Positions 8,888-18,387 of a DNA stretch of 64,000 nt are shown in pieces. The stretch's first letter is position 1, and the number at the start of each line of letters is the position of its first letter. The notes beneath the pieces were generated by a model. It had not been told where the DNA came from. It saw only the letters and a program-made list of their open reading frames with translations, and searched no databases. A program made the position numbers and the translations under genes. This stretch comes from Methylophilus sp. 14. Lineage in GTDB: Bacteria; Pseudomonadota; Gammaproteobacteria; Burkholderiales; Methylophilaceae. Location of the stretch: positions 248,001 through 312,000 of the forward strand of contig NZ_JADKYS010000001.1 of the NCBI RefSeq assembly GCF_015354345.1. The letters run 5' to 3'.

Positions 8888-9421
8888 ATGCAAGAACCAA
8901 ATACACCTTCCGAGGTGAACACCAATGATCCGGCTGTGAACGACGCAGCCCAGGCTAGTCCGGCAGATACCAACGAAGCGCGCATTGCCGAACTGGAAGC
9001 TGCGCTGGAAGAAGCCAAGGCGCAAGTGCTCTATGTGAAAGCCGAAGGTGAAAATATCCGCCGCCGTGCTTCTGATGATATTGATAAGGCACGCAAGTTT
9101 GCGCTGGAAAAATTCAGTGGTGAACTGCTGGCGGTGAAGGATAGCCTGGATGCGGCTTTGGCCGTAGAAAGCAACGAAGTCGCCAGCTATAAAAATGGCG
9201 TAGAGTTGACCGCCAAGCAATTATTGAGCGTGTTTGAGAAGTTCAATATTGCCGAGATTAACCCGGTGGGTGAGAAGTTTGACCCGAACAAGCATCAGGC
9301 CATCAGCATGGTGCCCGCCGAAGGCGAGCCGAACACGGTATTGAGCGTGCTGCAAAAAGGTTACAGCCTGAATGAGCGTGTGCTGCGCCCGGCATTGGTG
9401 ACCGTGATACAGGCAAAATAA
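8888..9421 (+). CDS. grpE: Nucleotide exchange factor GrpE
   Basis: The co-chaperone that releases ADP from DnaK. From the ATG at 8888 (strong site AAGAAGGGGAG just upstream) the protein has 177 residues. An acidic, low-complexity N-terminus is followed by a long coiled-coil region (about residues 35-80) and the beta-domain ending with the GrpE signature around [10 protein letters not shown] and LQKGY. A TTG start at 8867 is less likely because it would place the ribosome-binding site inside the gene. It is first in grpE-dnaK-dnaJ; no hrcA precedes it, which fits control by sigma-32 rather than HrcA/CIRCE. Confidence 0.96.
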   Translation: MQEPNTPSEVNTNDPAVNDAAQASPADTNEARIAELEAALEEAKAQVLYVKAEGENIRRRASDDIDKARKFALEKFSGELLAVKDSLDAALAVESNEVASYKNGVELTAKQLLSVFEKFNIAEINPVGEKFDPNKHQAISMVPAEGEPNTVLSVLQKGYSLNERVLRPALVTVIQAK

Positions 9422-9440
9422 ACCATAGCAAGAATAGGGA

Positions 9441-9469
9441 CTTGAAATCTGATCAGGTATCCCAATTAT
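9441..9469 (+). promoter_or_regulatory. Second sigma-32-type promoter, upstream of dnaK
   Basis: CTTGAAA (9441-9447) followed after 13 bases by CCCAATTAT (9461-9469), in the grpE-dnaK gap. It mirrors the promoter before grpE, so dnaK probably has its own heat-shock start site. Confidence 0.72.
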
Positions 9470-9514
9470 TAGAACATCGGTATTGAGATCAACGAATTGT
9501 AAGGATTAAACAAT

Positions 9515-11437
9515 ATGGCAAAAATTATTGGTATTGACTTGGGGACAACCAATTCCTGCGTCGCAGTGATGGAAGGCGGCAAACCACGCGTGATTGAAAA
9601 CGCAGAAGGCGCACGTACCACGCCTTCTATTATCGCTTATCAGGAAGATGGCGAAATTTTGGTCGGTGCACCGGCAAAACGCCAGGCTGTGACCAACCCT
9701 AAAAACACTTTGTTTGCGGTGAAGCGTTTGATTGGTCGCCGTTTTGACGAAAAAGAAGTGCAAAAAGACATCGACCTGATGCCTTACACCATTGCCAAAG
9801 CTGACAACGGTGACGCATGGGTAGAAGTGCGTGGCAACAAACAGGCGCCACCGCAAATTTCTGCTGAAGTATTACGCAAAATGAAGAAAACCGCCGAAGA
9901 CTACCTGGGCGAAGAAGTGACCGAGGCCGTGATTACCGTGCCTGCTTACTTTAACGATAGCCAGCGTCAGGCGACTAAAGATGCAGGCCGTATTGCTGGC
10001 CTAGATGTGAAACGTATCATTAACGAACCAACTGCAGCAGCGCTGGCGTTTGGTATGGACAAACAAGAAGGCGACCGCAAGATTGCGGTGTACGACTTGG
10101 GTGGCGGTACGTTTGATATTTCGATTATCGAAATTACTGAAATCGACGGCGAACACCAGTTTGAAGTGTTGTCTACCAACGGTGACACTTTCCTCGGCGG
10201 TGAAGACTTCGATAACCGCATCATCGACTTTTTGGCCGATGAGTTCAAAAAAGAAAACGGTTTGGACTTGCGTAACGACTTGCTGGCCAAGCAGCGTTTG
10301 AAAGAAGCTGCTGAAAAAGCCAAGATCGAATTGTCTGGCGCACAGCAGACTGAAGTGAACCTGCCTTACATCACGGCAGATGCCAGTGGTCCTAAGCACT
10401 TGGTGGTGAAAATCACCCGCGCCAAACTGGAATCATTGGTTGAAGAGTTGATCGAGCGTACGATTGCGCCTTGTAAAACCGCCTTGAAAGATGCGGGCGT
10501 GTCTCCGTCTGAGATTTCTGACGTGATTTTGGTTGGCGGTCAAAGCCGTATGCCAAAAGTGCAAGAAAAAGTGAAAGAGATTTTTGGCAAAGAGCCACGT
10601 AAAGACGTGAACCCGGACGAAGCTGTGGCGGTTGGTGCTGCGATTCAGGGTGGCGTATTGAAAGGTGACGTCAAAGACGTGTTGCTGCTGGATGTGACGC
10701 CTTTGTCACTGGGGATTGAAACCCTGGGCAGCGTGATGACCAAGCTGATCAAGAAAAACACCACGATTCCGACCAAGGCATCACAAGTGTTCTCGACTGC
10801 TGAAGACAACCAGAACGCCGTGACTATTCACGTGCTGCAAGGCGAGCGTGAAATGGCGTCTGGCAACAAGAGCCTGGGCCAGTTTAACCTGAGTGACATT
10901 CCACCATCACCACGTGGCATGCCGCAAATTGAAGTGACATTTGATATTGATGCCAACGGTATTTTGCACGTGTCTGCTAAAGACAAAGCCACTGGCAAAG
11001 AGAACAAAATCACCATCAAGGCTAACTCTGGTTTGTCTGAAGAAGAAATTCAACGCATGGAAGAAGATGCGGCGAAATATGCTGACGAAGACAAGAAGCT
11101 GCGTGAGTTGGTCGATGCCCGTAACCAGGCTGACAGCGTATTGCACAGCGTGAAAAAATCACTGGCTGAGCACGGCGACAAGATTGAGGCAGATGAAAAA
11201 GCCAAGATCGAAGACGCGATTAAAGACCTGGAAGCGGTCGCCAAGGATGGCGATGATAAAGAGGTGATTGAAGCCAAAACCAATGCCTTGATGGAAGCGT
11301 CGCAAAAACTGGGTGAGAAAGTTTACGCTGAGCAACAGGCGCAGGCGAACACCGAGAGTGCGCAGCAACCAGAAGGTGAAAAAACGGTTGAAGGCGATGT
11401 GGTGGATGCCGAGTTTGAAGAAGTGAAGAAAGACTAA
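9515..11437 (+). CDS. dnaK: Chaperone protein DnaK (Hsp70)
   Basis: The main cytosolic Hsp70 chaperone. The N-terminal ATPase begins with [17 protein letters not shown] and contains [10 protein letters not shown] and [13 protein letters not shown]; the substrate-binding domain follows from about residue 390, then a helical lid and the conserved acidic end [12 protein letters not shown]. The 640-residue length is standard. A good ribosome-binding site (AAGGA) precedes the ATG. A terminator directly after the gene should make downstream dnaJ expression lower than dnaK. Confidence 0.98.
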   Translation: MAKIIGIDLGTTNSCVAVMEGGKPRVIENAEGARTTPSIIAYQEDGEILVGAPAKRQAVTNPKNTLFAVKRLIGRRFDEKEVQKDIDLMPYTIAKADNGDAWVEVRGNKQAPPQISAEVLRKMKKTAEDYLGEEVTEAVITVPAYFNDSQRQATKDAGRIAGLDVKRIINEPTAAALAFGMDKQEGDRKIAVYDLGGGTFDISIIEITEIDGEHQFEVLSTNGDTFLGGEDFDNRIIDFLADEFKKENGLDLRNDLLAKQRLKEAAEKAKIELSGAQQTEVNLPYITADASGPKHLVVKITRAKLESLVEELIERTIAPCKTALKDAGVSPSEISDVILVGGQSRMPKVQEKVKEIFGKEPRKDVNPDEAVAVGAAIQGGVLKGDVKDVLLLDVTPLSLGIETLGSVMTKLIKKNTTIPTKASQVFSTAEDNQNAVTIHVLQGEREMASGNKSLGQFNLSDIPPSPRGMPQIEVTFDIDANGILHVSAKDKATGKENKITIKANSGLSEEEIQRMEEDAAKYADEDKKLRELVDARNQADSVLHSVKKSLAEHGDKIEADEKAKIEDAIKDLEAVAKDGDDKEVIEAKTNALMEASQKLGEKVYAEQQAQANTESAQQPEGEKTVEGDVVDAEFEEVKKD

Positions 11438-11447
11438 GCGTGAAAGC

Positions 11448-11477
11448 GGCGGGTATTAACATGCTCGCCCTTTTTTT
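11448..11477 (+). terminator. Terminator after dnaK
   Basis: GGCGGGTAT, a four-base loop and ATGCTCGCC form a 9-bp stem with two wobble pairs, followed by a run of seven T. It lies between dnaK and dnaJ, so it probably attenuates read-through into dnaJ. Confidence 0.75.
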
Positions 11478-11488
11478 AATGATGCCGG

Positions 11489-11520
11489 CAAACACACTAC
11501 GCTGATCGCGGGTGTGTTTG
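11489..11520 (+). other. Second stem-loop in the dnaK-dnaJ gap
   Basis: CAAACACAC and GTGTGTTTG form a perfect 9-bp stem around a 14-base loop, 12 bases after the dnaK terminator T-run and 34 bases before the dnaJ ATG. It may stabilise the 5' end of a dnaJ transcript or be a second attenuator. Confidence 0.5.
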
Positions 11521-11554
11521 TCTTTATGGCGCAAGCGCATTAAACGGAAAAACT

Positions 11555-12682
11555 ATGGCAGCTGCAAAAAAAGATTATTACGAAGTGTTAGGTGTAAACC
11601 GCGACGCCAGCGAAGAGGAAATTAAAAAAGCCTTTAAAAAGCTGGCCATGAAGTTTCACCCTGACCGTAACCCGGATAACCCGAAAGCCGAAGAAAGTTT
11701 TAAAGAAGCCAAAGAGGCTTATGAGATTCTGAGCGACGACCAGAAACGTGCAGCCTATGACCAATACGGTCACGCCGGGGTAGACCCCAGCATGGGTGGC
11801 GGTGGTTTTGGCGGCTTTAACTCTGGCAACTTCAGTGACGCGTTTGGCGATATTTTTGGCGACATTTTTGGTGGCGCACGTAACCAGCGTTCGAATGTCT
11901 ACCGTGGCGCTGACTTACGTTACAACCTGGAAATTTCACTCGAAGATGCCGCCAAGGGCACAGAGACCAAGATTCGTATCCCGGTGCAAACCAGTTGCGA
12001 AACCTGTCATGGCTCGGGCGCACGCCCAGGTACCTCACCGGTGACATGTACCACCTGTAACGGTCATGGCCAGGTGCGCATGCAACAGGGCTTTTTCTCT
12101 GTGCAGCAAACCTGCCCCAAATGTCATGGCACCGGCAAGATGGTCAAAGAGCCTTGCCCGACTTGCCACGGTGGTGGCCGCGTGAAGCAAAACAAAACGC
12201 TGAACGTTAAAATTCCGGCTGGTGTGGATGAAGGCGATCGTATCCGCTTGAGCGGTGAAGGCGAAGCCGGTGTCAATGGTGGGCCAACCGGTGATTTGTA
12301 CGTGGTCGTGCATCTCAAAGAGCATCCGATTTTCCAACGCGAAGGCGCAAACCTGCATTGCGAAATGCCGATCAGCTTTAGCACGGCGGCCTTGGGTGGT
12401 GAAATTGAAGTGCCGACCCTGGATGGCGCCGCCAAGATGAAGATCCCTGCTGAAACACAAACGGGTAGCGTATTCCGTTTGCGTGGTAAAGGTATCAAAC
12501 CGTTGCGCTCCAGCGAGCATGGCGACCTGATGGTGCATGTGGTGGTAGAAACGCCGGTGCGTTTAACCGAGAAACAGAAAGACCTGCTGCGCGAGTTTGA
12601 AAGCAGTACGCAAGCCGATGCAGGTAAGCATAGCCCTAAGAACAAAAGCTGGGTCGATAAAGCACGCGACTTTTTCAGTTAA
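11555..12682 (+). CDS. dnaJ: Chaperone protein DnaJ (Hsp40)
   Basis: The J-domain co-chaperone that stimulates DnaK ATPase. The J-domain (about residues 5-70) contains the HPD tripeptide in [11 protein letters not shown] Gly/Phe-rich linker follows, then four CxxCxGxG zinc-binding repeats ([32 protein letters not shown]) and the C-terminal substrate domains. The 375-residue length is that of a class A DnaJ. Third gene of the heat-shock cluster, separated from dnaK by a terminator and a second hairpin. Confidence 0.98.
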   Translation: MAAAKKDYYEVLGVNRDASEEEIKKAFKKLAMKFHPDRNPDNPKAEESFKEAKEAYEILSDDQKRAAYDQYGHAGVDPSMGGGGFGGFNSGNFSDAFGDIFGDIFGGARNQRSNVYRGADLRYNLEISLEDAAKGTETKIRIPVQTSCETCHGSGARPGTSPVTCTTCNGHGQVRMQQGFFSVQQTCPKCHGTGKMVKEPCPTCHGGGRVKQNKTLNVKIPAGVDEGDRIRLSGEGEAGVNGGPTGDLYVVVHLKEHPIFQREGANLHCEMPISFSTAALGGEIEVPTLDGAAKMKIPAETQTGSVFRLRGKGIKPLRSSEHGDLMVHVVVETPVRLTEKQKDLLREFESSTQADAGKHSPKNKSWVDKARDFFS

Positions 12683-12698
12683 TTCCTTATGAGGTTGG

Positions 12699-12753
12699 GG
12701 CCAATAGTCTGGCAGATAGAATTCTGCTAGACTATTGGCCGTTTTCTTTTTTT
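12699..12753 (+). terminator. Strong terminator after dnaJ
   Basis: A 12-bp perfect outer stem (GGCCAATAGTCT with AGACTATTGGCC) encloses a further GCAGA/TCTGC stem, followed by a T-rich tract to 12753. This is the end of the grpE-dnaK-dnaJ transcription unit. Confidence 0.88.
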
Positions 12754-12800
12754 ACCGTTTTGCGTTAAGCGGTGTCTGCAAGTTGTTGTTTTTATTAAAG

Positions 12801-12884
12801 TTACAATTTAATAACAATTGAATTTGGGCTTTTACAATTCAGTTACAGCTTGGTCAAATTACTGCAATAACTCCTCCCTATACT
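12801..12884 (+). promoter_or_regulatory. Phased TTACA repeats and a -10 box before a candidate small RNA
   Basis: TTACA-like motifs lie at 12801, 12812, 12832 and 12843, with TCAAA at 12854; pairs are spaced 11 bases apart, about one helical turn. This is the kind of layout used by OmpR/PhoB-family response regulators. A TATACT -10 element lies at 12879-12884, with no good -35 at the proper distance, consistent with an activator-dependent promoter. The repeat pattern is seen; the regulator is not identified. Confidence 0.4.
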
Positions 12885-12890
12885 GGACTC

Positions 12891-13012
12891 ATCTTTAAAC
12901 GAAACACAAAATGTTTTGTTTGATGGCTGGTTTAGTTGATTTTCAACGACTAGCATTGATTTCCTCCTGATCCAAACCCCCTTTTAACCCGCATTAGCGG
13001 GTTTCTTTTTTT
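12891..13012 (+). ncRNA. Candidate small RNA with an anti-Shine-Dalgarno segment
   Basis: A gene-free stretch between the dnaJ terminator and a ParA-like gene. It has a -10 box just upstream (TATACT, 12879), a stable terminator at its end, and no plausible reading frame between. The predicted transcript of about 120 nucleotides can form two small hairpins (ACAAAA/TTTTGT; GTTGA/TCAAC). It carries a CU-rich segment UUCCUCCUGAUCC just before the terminator that could pair with ribosome-binding sites. Organisation is that of a trans-acting small RNA, but no known family is recognised. Confidence 0.42.
12986..13012 (+). terminator. Terminator of the candidate small RNA
   Basis: AACCCGC, loop ATTA, GCGGGTT: a perfect 7-bp stem followed by TTTC and seven T. 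It is more than 230 bases past the dnaJ terminator, so it must end a separate transcript. Confidence 0.82.
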
Positions 13013-13139
13013 ATACCTGTGCTTTTTCATTGGTCATGGCTCACCGAGCGGGGTGGTCTAGGCTGGCAACATCGTTTATGATGACATGCATCGCTTGCAA
13101 GATTTGATGTTTAAAACCGTTTTTTGAGCACACTTGATC

Positions 13140-13931
13140 ATGTTGAAAATTGCCATTTTTAATCAGAAGGCAGGGGTAGGGGCCACCACCACGGCACTCA
13201 ACCTGGCGGCTGCCAGTCAGCGTAAAAAGCGTCAGGTGGCCTTGCTGGATATGGATCCACAGGCGAGACTCACCGAAATCTACAAGCATTCAGGACTGGA
13301 TATGCAGCAGCATTTGTTCCGGTTTTATCAGGAGGCGACACCGCTGGATGCCTTGTGCCAGCCGTTGCGTAATGGCCTGCAATTAATTCCAGCCACTTCT
13401 GAGTTAATGAAGGTGGATTCACAGTTTGGTCGCGGCCCAGCTACATTAAGCAAGCTGGGACAAGGCTTGCTTGCCTTGGAAGCCGCACAACCGGCGCTAG
13501 AGGTATTTATGGATTGTTGCCCGTGTGTCGGGGTGATTTCGCTGAGTGCGGTGTTTGCCAGTGACCTGGTGCTGATTCCAGTTTCAACCGATTATTTGTC
13601 GATTAACTCCGCCGTCAAAATGGATAAGGCACTTAATGCCTTACAGCCAGTGTTAAAACGCAAAATACAGCGTCGCTACTTACTGACGCGTGCGGATAAA
13701 CGCAAGGCCATGACGACGGAAGTTGATCAGGAAATGCGTCGCCTGTTTGGTAGTGAGGTCTTGCTAAGCAAAATCCATGAGCATGCCGCCCTGAACGAAA
13801 GCGCGCGCATGGGGCAGCACGTGTTTGAGTATGATGCCGACAGTGCTGCCGCACAAGATTACATGGCGTTGTACTTTGAGCTGCAAGATGTTGTTAAACA
13901 ATTACCTCGCCCCGAGCGATTAGCCGCTTGA
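13140..13931 (+). CDS. ParA-like protein with altered P-loop
   Basis: A 263-residue member of the ParA/MinD (SIMIBI) ATPase family. The N-terminus reads IFNQKAGVGATTTALNLA. The deviant Walker A signature lysine is kept (K10), but the lysine of the usual GK[TS] is Ala15 and the preceding Gly is Ala11. The Walker A' block LDMDPQARLT is present; Walker B reads VFMDCCPC, where the family usually has IDCPP. No parB lies nearby, so plasmid or chromosome partition is not implied; orphan ParA-like proteins can position other cargo. I chose the ATG at 13140 over a TTG six bases upstream. ATP hydrolysis is doubtful given the missing lysine. Confidence 0.8.
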   Translation: MLKIAIFNQKAGVGATTTALNLAAASQRKKRQVALLDMDPQARLTEIYKHSGLDMQQHLFRFYQEATPLDALCQPLRNGLQLIPATSELMKVDSQFGRGPATLSKLGQGLLALEAAQPALEVFMDCCPCVGVISLSAVFASDLVLIPVSTDYLSINSAVKMDKALNALQPVLKRKIQRRYLLTRADKRKAMTTEVDQEMRRLFGSEVLLSKIHEHAALNESARMGQHVFEYDADSAAAQDYMALYFELQDVVKQLPRPERLAA

Positions 13932-13936
13932 TCTTC

Positions 13937-15028
13937 TTAAGACTCGCGGCGGCTACTCAGCCACTGTCGCCGCCAGAATACCAGCAGCATAGCCACGGCA
14001 ATCAGCAACATCATTAATATTGCCCACCAAAAGCCATTGGGCTCTTTTAGCCACGGCATTTCGTTAAAATTCATACCAAAAATACCGGCAATCAAGGTGG
14101 CTGGCATAAACAGCATCGCCACCACCGTCAGCGCACGTACCTCGAGGTTCACGCGCTGGCTCAGGCTGGTCATGTAAATATCCATCAGGCCGCTTAAGGT
14201 GTCACGAATCGCTTCCAGTGATTCTGTGAAATGCACGGTATGGTCGTACAGGTCACGCAAATAAGGCACTGTTTGCGGGCTGAAGAATCCGTGTTCGTTA
14301 CGGATCAGGCTATTCAGCACTTCGCGCAACGGCCAGACTGCGCGCCGCAGTTGTATGGTGACATGCTTCAGGCGGTGAATATTCTGTAAGTCTTCCGGGC
14401 TGGGTCGGTCCAGCAGCTGATTCTCAAGCTGTTCGGCATCGTCATTAATCGCTTCCAGCACCTGAAAGTAACGTTCCATCAAGCTATCCAGCAAGGCGTA
14501 GCATAAATAGTCTGGGCCACTTTGGCGTAGCAATGCCTGACCCTGGCGCAGCCGTTCACGCACCGGTTCAAAGCTGCCAGAAGGTCGCTCCTGGAAAGTA
14601 AGCAGCCACTCACGTCCTAGCGCCATGCTGATTTGCTCGGAGCTCACGCTCATGCTCTCGGTGTCGTAGTAAAACAGGCGCGTTTCCAGAAACAGGTAAT
14701 CTGGGTAGGTGTCGAGTTTGGGTCGCTGTTCGGTATTCAAAATATCGTCCAGCACCAGCGGGTGCAGTTTGAAACGGCGGGCAACGGCTTGTAACAAGGG
14801 GATATCAAGCACACCATGCACATTAATCCACGCCACATGCCCGGCTGGCGGCTGCCAATCGACAATCTCCTGCATGGTGAGCTGCTGGGACACTATGTCT
14901 TGCACGTTGTAACAAATTTTATGGATACAAGCCACGGGCAAGGGCGGGCCTGCGGGTGTTTCCACGAGTGCCGGGCTCTCGGTGCCCAGCAGTCTGTGCT
15001 TGCGGTGCGTATGTTTACGTTTTGCCAT
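13937..15028 (-). CDS. corA: CorA family magnesium/divalent cation transporter
   Basis: A 363-residue 2-TM-GxN metal ion transporter. A large cytoplasmic N-terminal domain is followed by two C-terminal membrane helices; the signature GMN motif is at residues 318-320, at the end of the first helix, with the MPW loop just after it. The start at 15028 is supported by an upstream GAGATAG-like site and gives normal length; a longer frame to 15409 overlaps aroC and encodes nothing familiar. Positively charged N- and C-termini fit a cytoplasmic orientation. It converges on the ParA-like gene. Confidence 0.9.
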   Translation of the reverse strand: MAKRKHTHRKHRLLGTESPALVETPAGPPLPVACIHKICYNVQDIVSQQLTMQEIVDWQPPAGHVAWINVHGVLDIPLLQAVARRFKLHPLVLDDILNTEQRPKLDTYPDYLFLETRLFYYDTESMSVSSEQISMALGREWLLTFQERPSGSFEPVRERLRQGQALLRQSGPDYLCYALLDSLMERYFQVLEAINDDAEQLENQLLDRPSPEDLQNIHRLKHVTIQLRRAVWPLREVLNSLIRNEHGFFSPQTVPYLRDLYDHTVHFTESLEAIRDTLSGLMDIYMTSLSQRVNLEVRALTVVAMLFMPATLIAGIFGMNFNEMPWLKEPNGFWWAILMMLLIAVAMLLVFWRRQWLSSRRES

Positions 15029-15149
15029 TACTATCTCAGCTGAAAATGCCGTTCCAGCATAAGCGTTCACTGGCCGGAAATCAACCCGCGAGCAGGTGGC
15101 TGGCCAGTCTATGCTAAAATAAAGAAAATTCTTGAGTGGGAAAAAACGC

Positions 15150-16241
15150 ATGTCTGGCAATACCATCGGCACCTTGTTTACCTTGACCTCGTTTGGCGAG
15201 TCACACGGCCCTGGCATTGGCGGCATTGTCGATGGTTGCCCACCGGGCCTGGAGTTAACTGCGGCCGATTTGCAAATCGACCTCGACCGCCGTAAACCTG
15301 GTACGTCACGCCATGTGACCCAGCGCGCCGAAGCCGACGAAGTTGAGATTTTATCTGGTGTATTTGAAGGCAAAACCACAGGCACACCGATTGGTTTGCT
15401 GATCCGCAATACCGACCAGCGCTCGCAGGATTACAGCAAGATCATGGATACTTTCCGCCCTGGTCATGCAGACTATACCTATACACAAAAATACGGCATT
15501 CGCGATTACCGCGGCGGTGGCCGCTCCAGCGCTCGCGAAACTGCCGTACGCGTGGCGGCGGGGGCCATTGCCAAAAAGTGGCTCAAGCAGCAATACGGCG
15601 TGCAGATTCGCGGCTACTTAAGCCAGATTGGCGAAATTAAAGTGCCGTTTGTGAGCTGGGAGGCCTTGTCACAAGAAGGCAATGCCTTCTTCTCGCCGAA
15701 TGTCGAGATTCTGCCGCAACTGGAAGCCTATATGGACCAAATCCGCAGCGAGCGTGACTCCGTTGGTGCGCAGATTACTGTGGTCGCAGAAAAAGTACCC
15801 GTTGGCTTGGGCGAGCCGGTGTTCGACCGCCTGGATGCGGATATTGCGCATGCCATGATGGGTATCAACGCGGTGAAAGGCGTGGAAATCGGTGCCGGAT
15901 TTGATGCGATTGCGCAGCGCGGTAGCGTACACAGTGATGAGTTGACGCCAGACGGCTTTGCCACCAACCATGCCGGCGGCATTTTGGGCGGGATTTCCAG
16001 TGGCCAGGACATTGTGGTCAACGTCGCGTTCAAGCCGACTTCCAGCATTCCGCAACAACGTCACTCTATCAATCAGGCGGGTGAGCCGGTGATGATGCAA
16101 ACCACTGGCCGTCACGACCCCTGTGTGGGCATCCGCGCAACGCCGATTGTCGAAGCCATGCTGGCGCTGGTGCTGATGGATCATGCCTTGCGTAACCGTG
16201 GCCAGAATGCGGACGTGCATTCCAAGGTGCCAACACTGTAA
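15150..16241 (+). CDS. aroC: Chorismate synthase
   Basis: The last enzyme of the shikimate pathway; converts EPSP to chorismate using reduced FMN. Family signatures are [12 protein letters not shown] at the N-terminus, [11 protein letters not shown] in the middle and [11 protein letters not shown] near the C-terminus. The 363 residues match the long bacterial form. The ATG at 15150 follows GAGTGGG; a TTG at 15132 is rejected. It is divergent from corA with about 120 bases between. Confidence 0.97.
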   Translation: MSGNTIGTLFTLTSFGESHGPGIGGIVDGCPPGLELTAADLQIDLDRRKPGTSRHVTQRAEADEVEILSGVFEGKTTGTPIGLLIRNTDQRSQDYSKIMDTFRPGHADYTYTQKYGIRDYRGGGRSSARETAVRVAAGAIAKKWLKQQYGVQIRGYLSQIGEIKVPFVSWEALSQEGNAFFSPNVEILPQLEAYMDQIRSERDSVGAQITVVAEKVPVGLGEPVFDRLDADIAHAMMGINAVKGVEIGAGFDAIAQRGSVHSDELTPDGFATNHAGGILGGISSGQDIVVNVAFKPTSSIPQQRHSINQAGEPVMMQTTGRHDPCVGIRATPIVEAMLALVLMDHALRNRGQNADVHSKVPTL

Positions 16242-16248
16242 TTTCCTT

Positions 16249-16276
16249 CATCGCCCAAGACTGGTCTTGGGCGATG
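16249..16276. other. Perfect 12-bp stem-loop after aroC
   Basis: CATCGCCCAAGA, loop CTGG, TCTTGGGCGATG. No T-run follows, so it may protect the aroC 3' end or attenuate read-through into the MFS gene rather than terminate. Confidence 0.55.
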
Positions 16277-16298
16277 TTCATTCACGCGCGAGTATGTC

Positions 16299-17471
16299 AT
16301 GAGTCACGCCTTACACTTCAATCTCTCGCGTTTCTATTTTATCTACTACTTTTTTGTCGGTGCATTTGTCCCTTACTGGGGCTTGTACCTGACGTCTGAA
16401 TCCTTTTCCCCGGCCGATATTGGCATCCTGATGTCGCTGTTTCAACTCAGCCGCATTATTGCGCCTAATTTGTGGGGCTGGCTGGCAGACCATACGCGGC
16501 AACGCGTGCGCTGGATACGCACCACGGCTTTTCTCGGCTTGTTAGGCTTTATCGCCATTTTCTGGGCGCACGACTTTACCACCATGTTTGTGGTGATGAT
16601 TGCCCTCAGCCTGTTTACCAGCTCGACCTTGCCGCTCTCCGAGTCTTTGGTGCTCGCACATCTGGCCAGCACCAATGGCCATTACAGCAAAATCCGCTTG
16701 TGGGGTTCATGGGGGGTTATTGTGGCCTCTGTGCTGCTAGGTTATTTAACCGACTGGTTTGGTATCGGCAGCCTGCTCTGGTTTATTTTACTGGTGCAAT
16801 GCACGCTGTTCGGGCTGACGTGGAAGCTGCCAGAGGCGCACGTGCCGCCGCATGCGCATGATGACTTTTCAGTCTGGCAAATCTTAAAGCAACCGGCGGT
16901 GCTATCGCTGCTCATAGGTTGCGCGATGATGGTGACGGCACATGGCCTGATGTATAACTTTTACTCCATCTACCTGGCTGAGCATGGCTACAGCAAAGGC
17001 ATGATAGGTTGGTTGTGGGGGCTGGGCGTGATTTGCGAGATCGGTATTTTTATGAAAATGCCGTGGATCATGGCGCGCTTTAAGCTCAAAACTATTTTGC
17101 TTGCAAGTTTACTCATAGGCGTGGTGCGTTTCACCATGATGGGTCAGGTGCCGGATCAGCTCTGGCTGTTATTGCTGGCGCAAACCATGCATGCGTTTAC
17201 CTTTGGCAGTTTCCATGCGGCGTCGGTCGAGGTGGTCACGCAATACTTTAATGGCCGCCACCAGGCCAAAGGGCAAGCCATTTATAACAGCGTGGCGTAT
17301 GGCGTTGGCGGTGCATTGGGGGGATTGTTAGGCGGTTTTGCGCTTGAGTATTTAGGTGGGCAGCTCACGTTTACGCTGGCGGCGTTGTTCCCGTTATTGG
17401 GCGCGATTGTGGTCGCAGTGGGTTTGCGTTTGTCGCAGCCTTACGCACGTCAGGGGATGTTTAGTCATTAA
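16299..17471 (+). CDS. MFS transporter, 3-phenylpropionate transporter-like (HcaT type)
   Basis: A 390-residue integral membrane protein with about 12 hydrophobic segments. The start with FYFIYYFFVGAFVPYWGLYL and the block WGWLADHT followed by basic residues fit the MFS_1-like PPP subfamily that includes HcaT. The ATG at 16299 is 57 bases after aroC. Substrate cannot be read from the sequence, and the HcaT name is a subfamily label only. A bidirectional terminator follows. Confidence 0.82.
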   Translation: MSHALHFNLSRFYFIYYFFVGAFVPYWGLYLTSESFSPADIGILMSLFQLSRIIAPNLWGWLADHTRQRVRWIRTTAFLGLLGFIAIFWAHDFTTMFVVMIALSLFTSSTLPLSESLVLAHLASTNGHYSKIRLWGSWGVIVASVLLGYLTDWFGIGSLLWFILLVQCTLFGLTWKLPEAHVPPHAHDDFSVWQILKQPAVLSLLIGCAMMVTAHGLMYNFYSIYLAEHGYSKGMIGWLWGLGVICEIGIFMKMPWIMARFKLKTILLASLLIGVVRFTMMGQVPDQLWLLLLAQTMHAFTFGSFHAASVEVVTQYFNGRHQAKGQAIYNSVAYGVGGALGGLLGGFALEYLGGQLTFTLAALFPLLGAIVVAVGLRLSQPYARQGMFSH

Positions 17472-17482
17472 GATTAATCAAT

Positions 17483-17512
17483 AAAAAATAGCCCGCATGC
17501 GGGCTATTTTTT
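17483..17512. terminator. Bidirectional terminator between the MFS gene and folE2
   Basis: A perfect palindrome built on AAAAAATAGCCCGC, with an A-run on one side and a T-run on the other, so it can act on both converging transcripts. Confidence 0.88.
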
Positions 17513-17531
17513 ATGGGATGACATCACTGAA

Positions 17532-18338
17532 TTAATTGACGCGTTTATCGCGTTCAATCAAAGCATAGGCGCTGTGGTTATGGATGGATTCAAAGTTTTC
17601 TGACTCGACCACATATTTCACAATGCGTTTTTCATCGTTGAGTTGTGCTGCCACGTCGCGCACCATGTCTTCGACAAATTTTGGATTGTCATAGGCGCGT
17701 TCAGTCACAAACTTCTCGTCCGGGCGTTTGAGCAAGCCATACAGCTGGCAAGAGGCCTGGTCTTCAATCAGCGTAATCAGGTCTTCCAGCCACATAAATT
17801 CATTGAGCAGGGCCGTCACGGTCACATGTGAGCGCTGGTTGTGCGCGCCGTAGTCTGAAATCTTCTTGCTGCATGGGCACAGGCTGGTGACTGGCACCAT
17901 CACTTGCACAGTGATTTCAAACTGGCCGTTTTTGATTTCGCCAATAAAGGTCACTTCGTAATCCAGCAAGCTTTTCACGCCGGAAACAGGCGCTGCCTTG
18001 TTGATAAAGTAAGGGAAGCGCATTTCCACGTAGCCGGACTCTGCTTCCAGGCGCTCGACCATCTGGCGCAAAATGGTTTCGAAGGAGTCGATAGAAATCG
18101 CATGCTCGTTCATGTTTAAAATCTCGACAAAACGAGACATGTGCGTGCCTTTGAAGTTGTGCGGCAAGTGCACATACATATCAAACATGGCAACAGTATG
18201 CTGCTCACCACCGGTTTTGTCTTTGACAATCACTGGGTGACGTATGGATTTGATACCGACTTTGTTGATATCCAGTCTACGCACGTCTGGCGTATTCTGT
18301 ACATCTTCAATCGTTGTTGGGATCACGGGTTGATTCAT
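17532..18338 (-). CDS. folE2: GTP cyclohydrolase IB (FolE2)
   Basis: The type IB enzyme making 7,8-dihydroneopterin triphosphate from GTP for folate and related pterins. The family's metal-binding cysteine is Cys154 in [10 protein letters not shown], and the N-terminal VGIKSIRHP block is characteristic. Length is 268 residues. Methylotrophs have high demand for pterin cofactors (folate and methanopterin), though this gene is not specific to that lifestyle. It lies 49 bases after dxs on the minus strand and may be the last gene of xseB-ispA-dxs-folE2. FolE2 enzymes can work with metals other than zinc. Confidence 0.94.
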   Translation of the reverse strand: MNQPVIPTTIEDVQNTPDVRRLDINKVGIKSIRHPVIVKDKTGGEQHTVAMFDMYVHLPHNFKGTHMSRFVEILNMNEHAISIDSFETILRQMVERLEAESGYVEMRFPYFINKAAPVSGVKSLLDYEVTFIGEIKNGQFEITVQVMVPVTSLCPCSKKISDYGAHNQRSHVTVTALLNEFMWLEDLITLIEDQASCQLYGLLKRPDEKFVTERAYDNPKFVEDMVRDVAAQLNDEKRIVKYVVESENFESIHNHSAYALIERDKRVN

Positions 18339-18387
18339 CAGGGTTCCATCGCGGGGTTTCCCGCCTGTTAATTAATAGTTGAGTTTA

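Noticed and set aside
13937-15028. Magnesium riboswitch before corA
   Set aside because: The gap to aroC is about 120 bases and shows no M-box-like structure.
13937-15409. Longer corA reading with 127 extra residues
   Set aside because: The extension overlaps aroC antisense and is unlike CorA; the start at 15028 gives normal family length.
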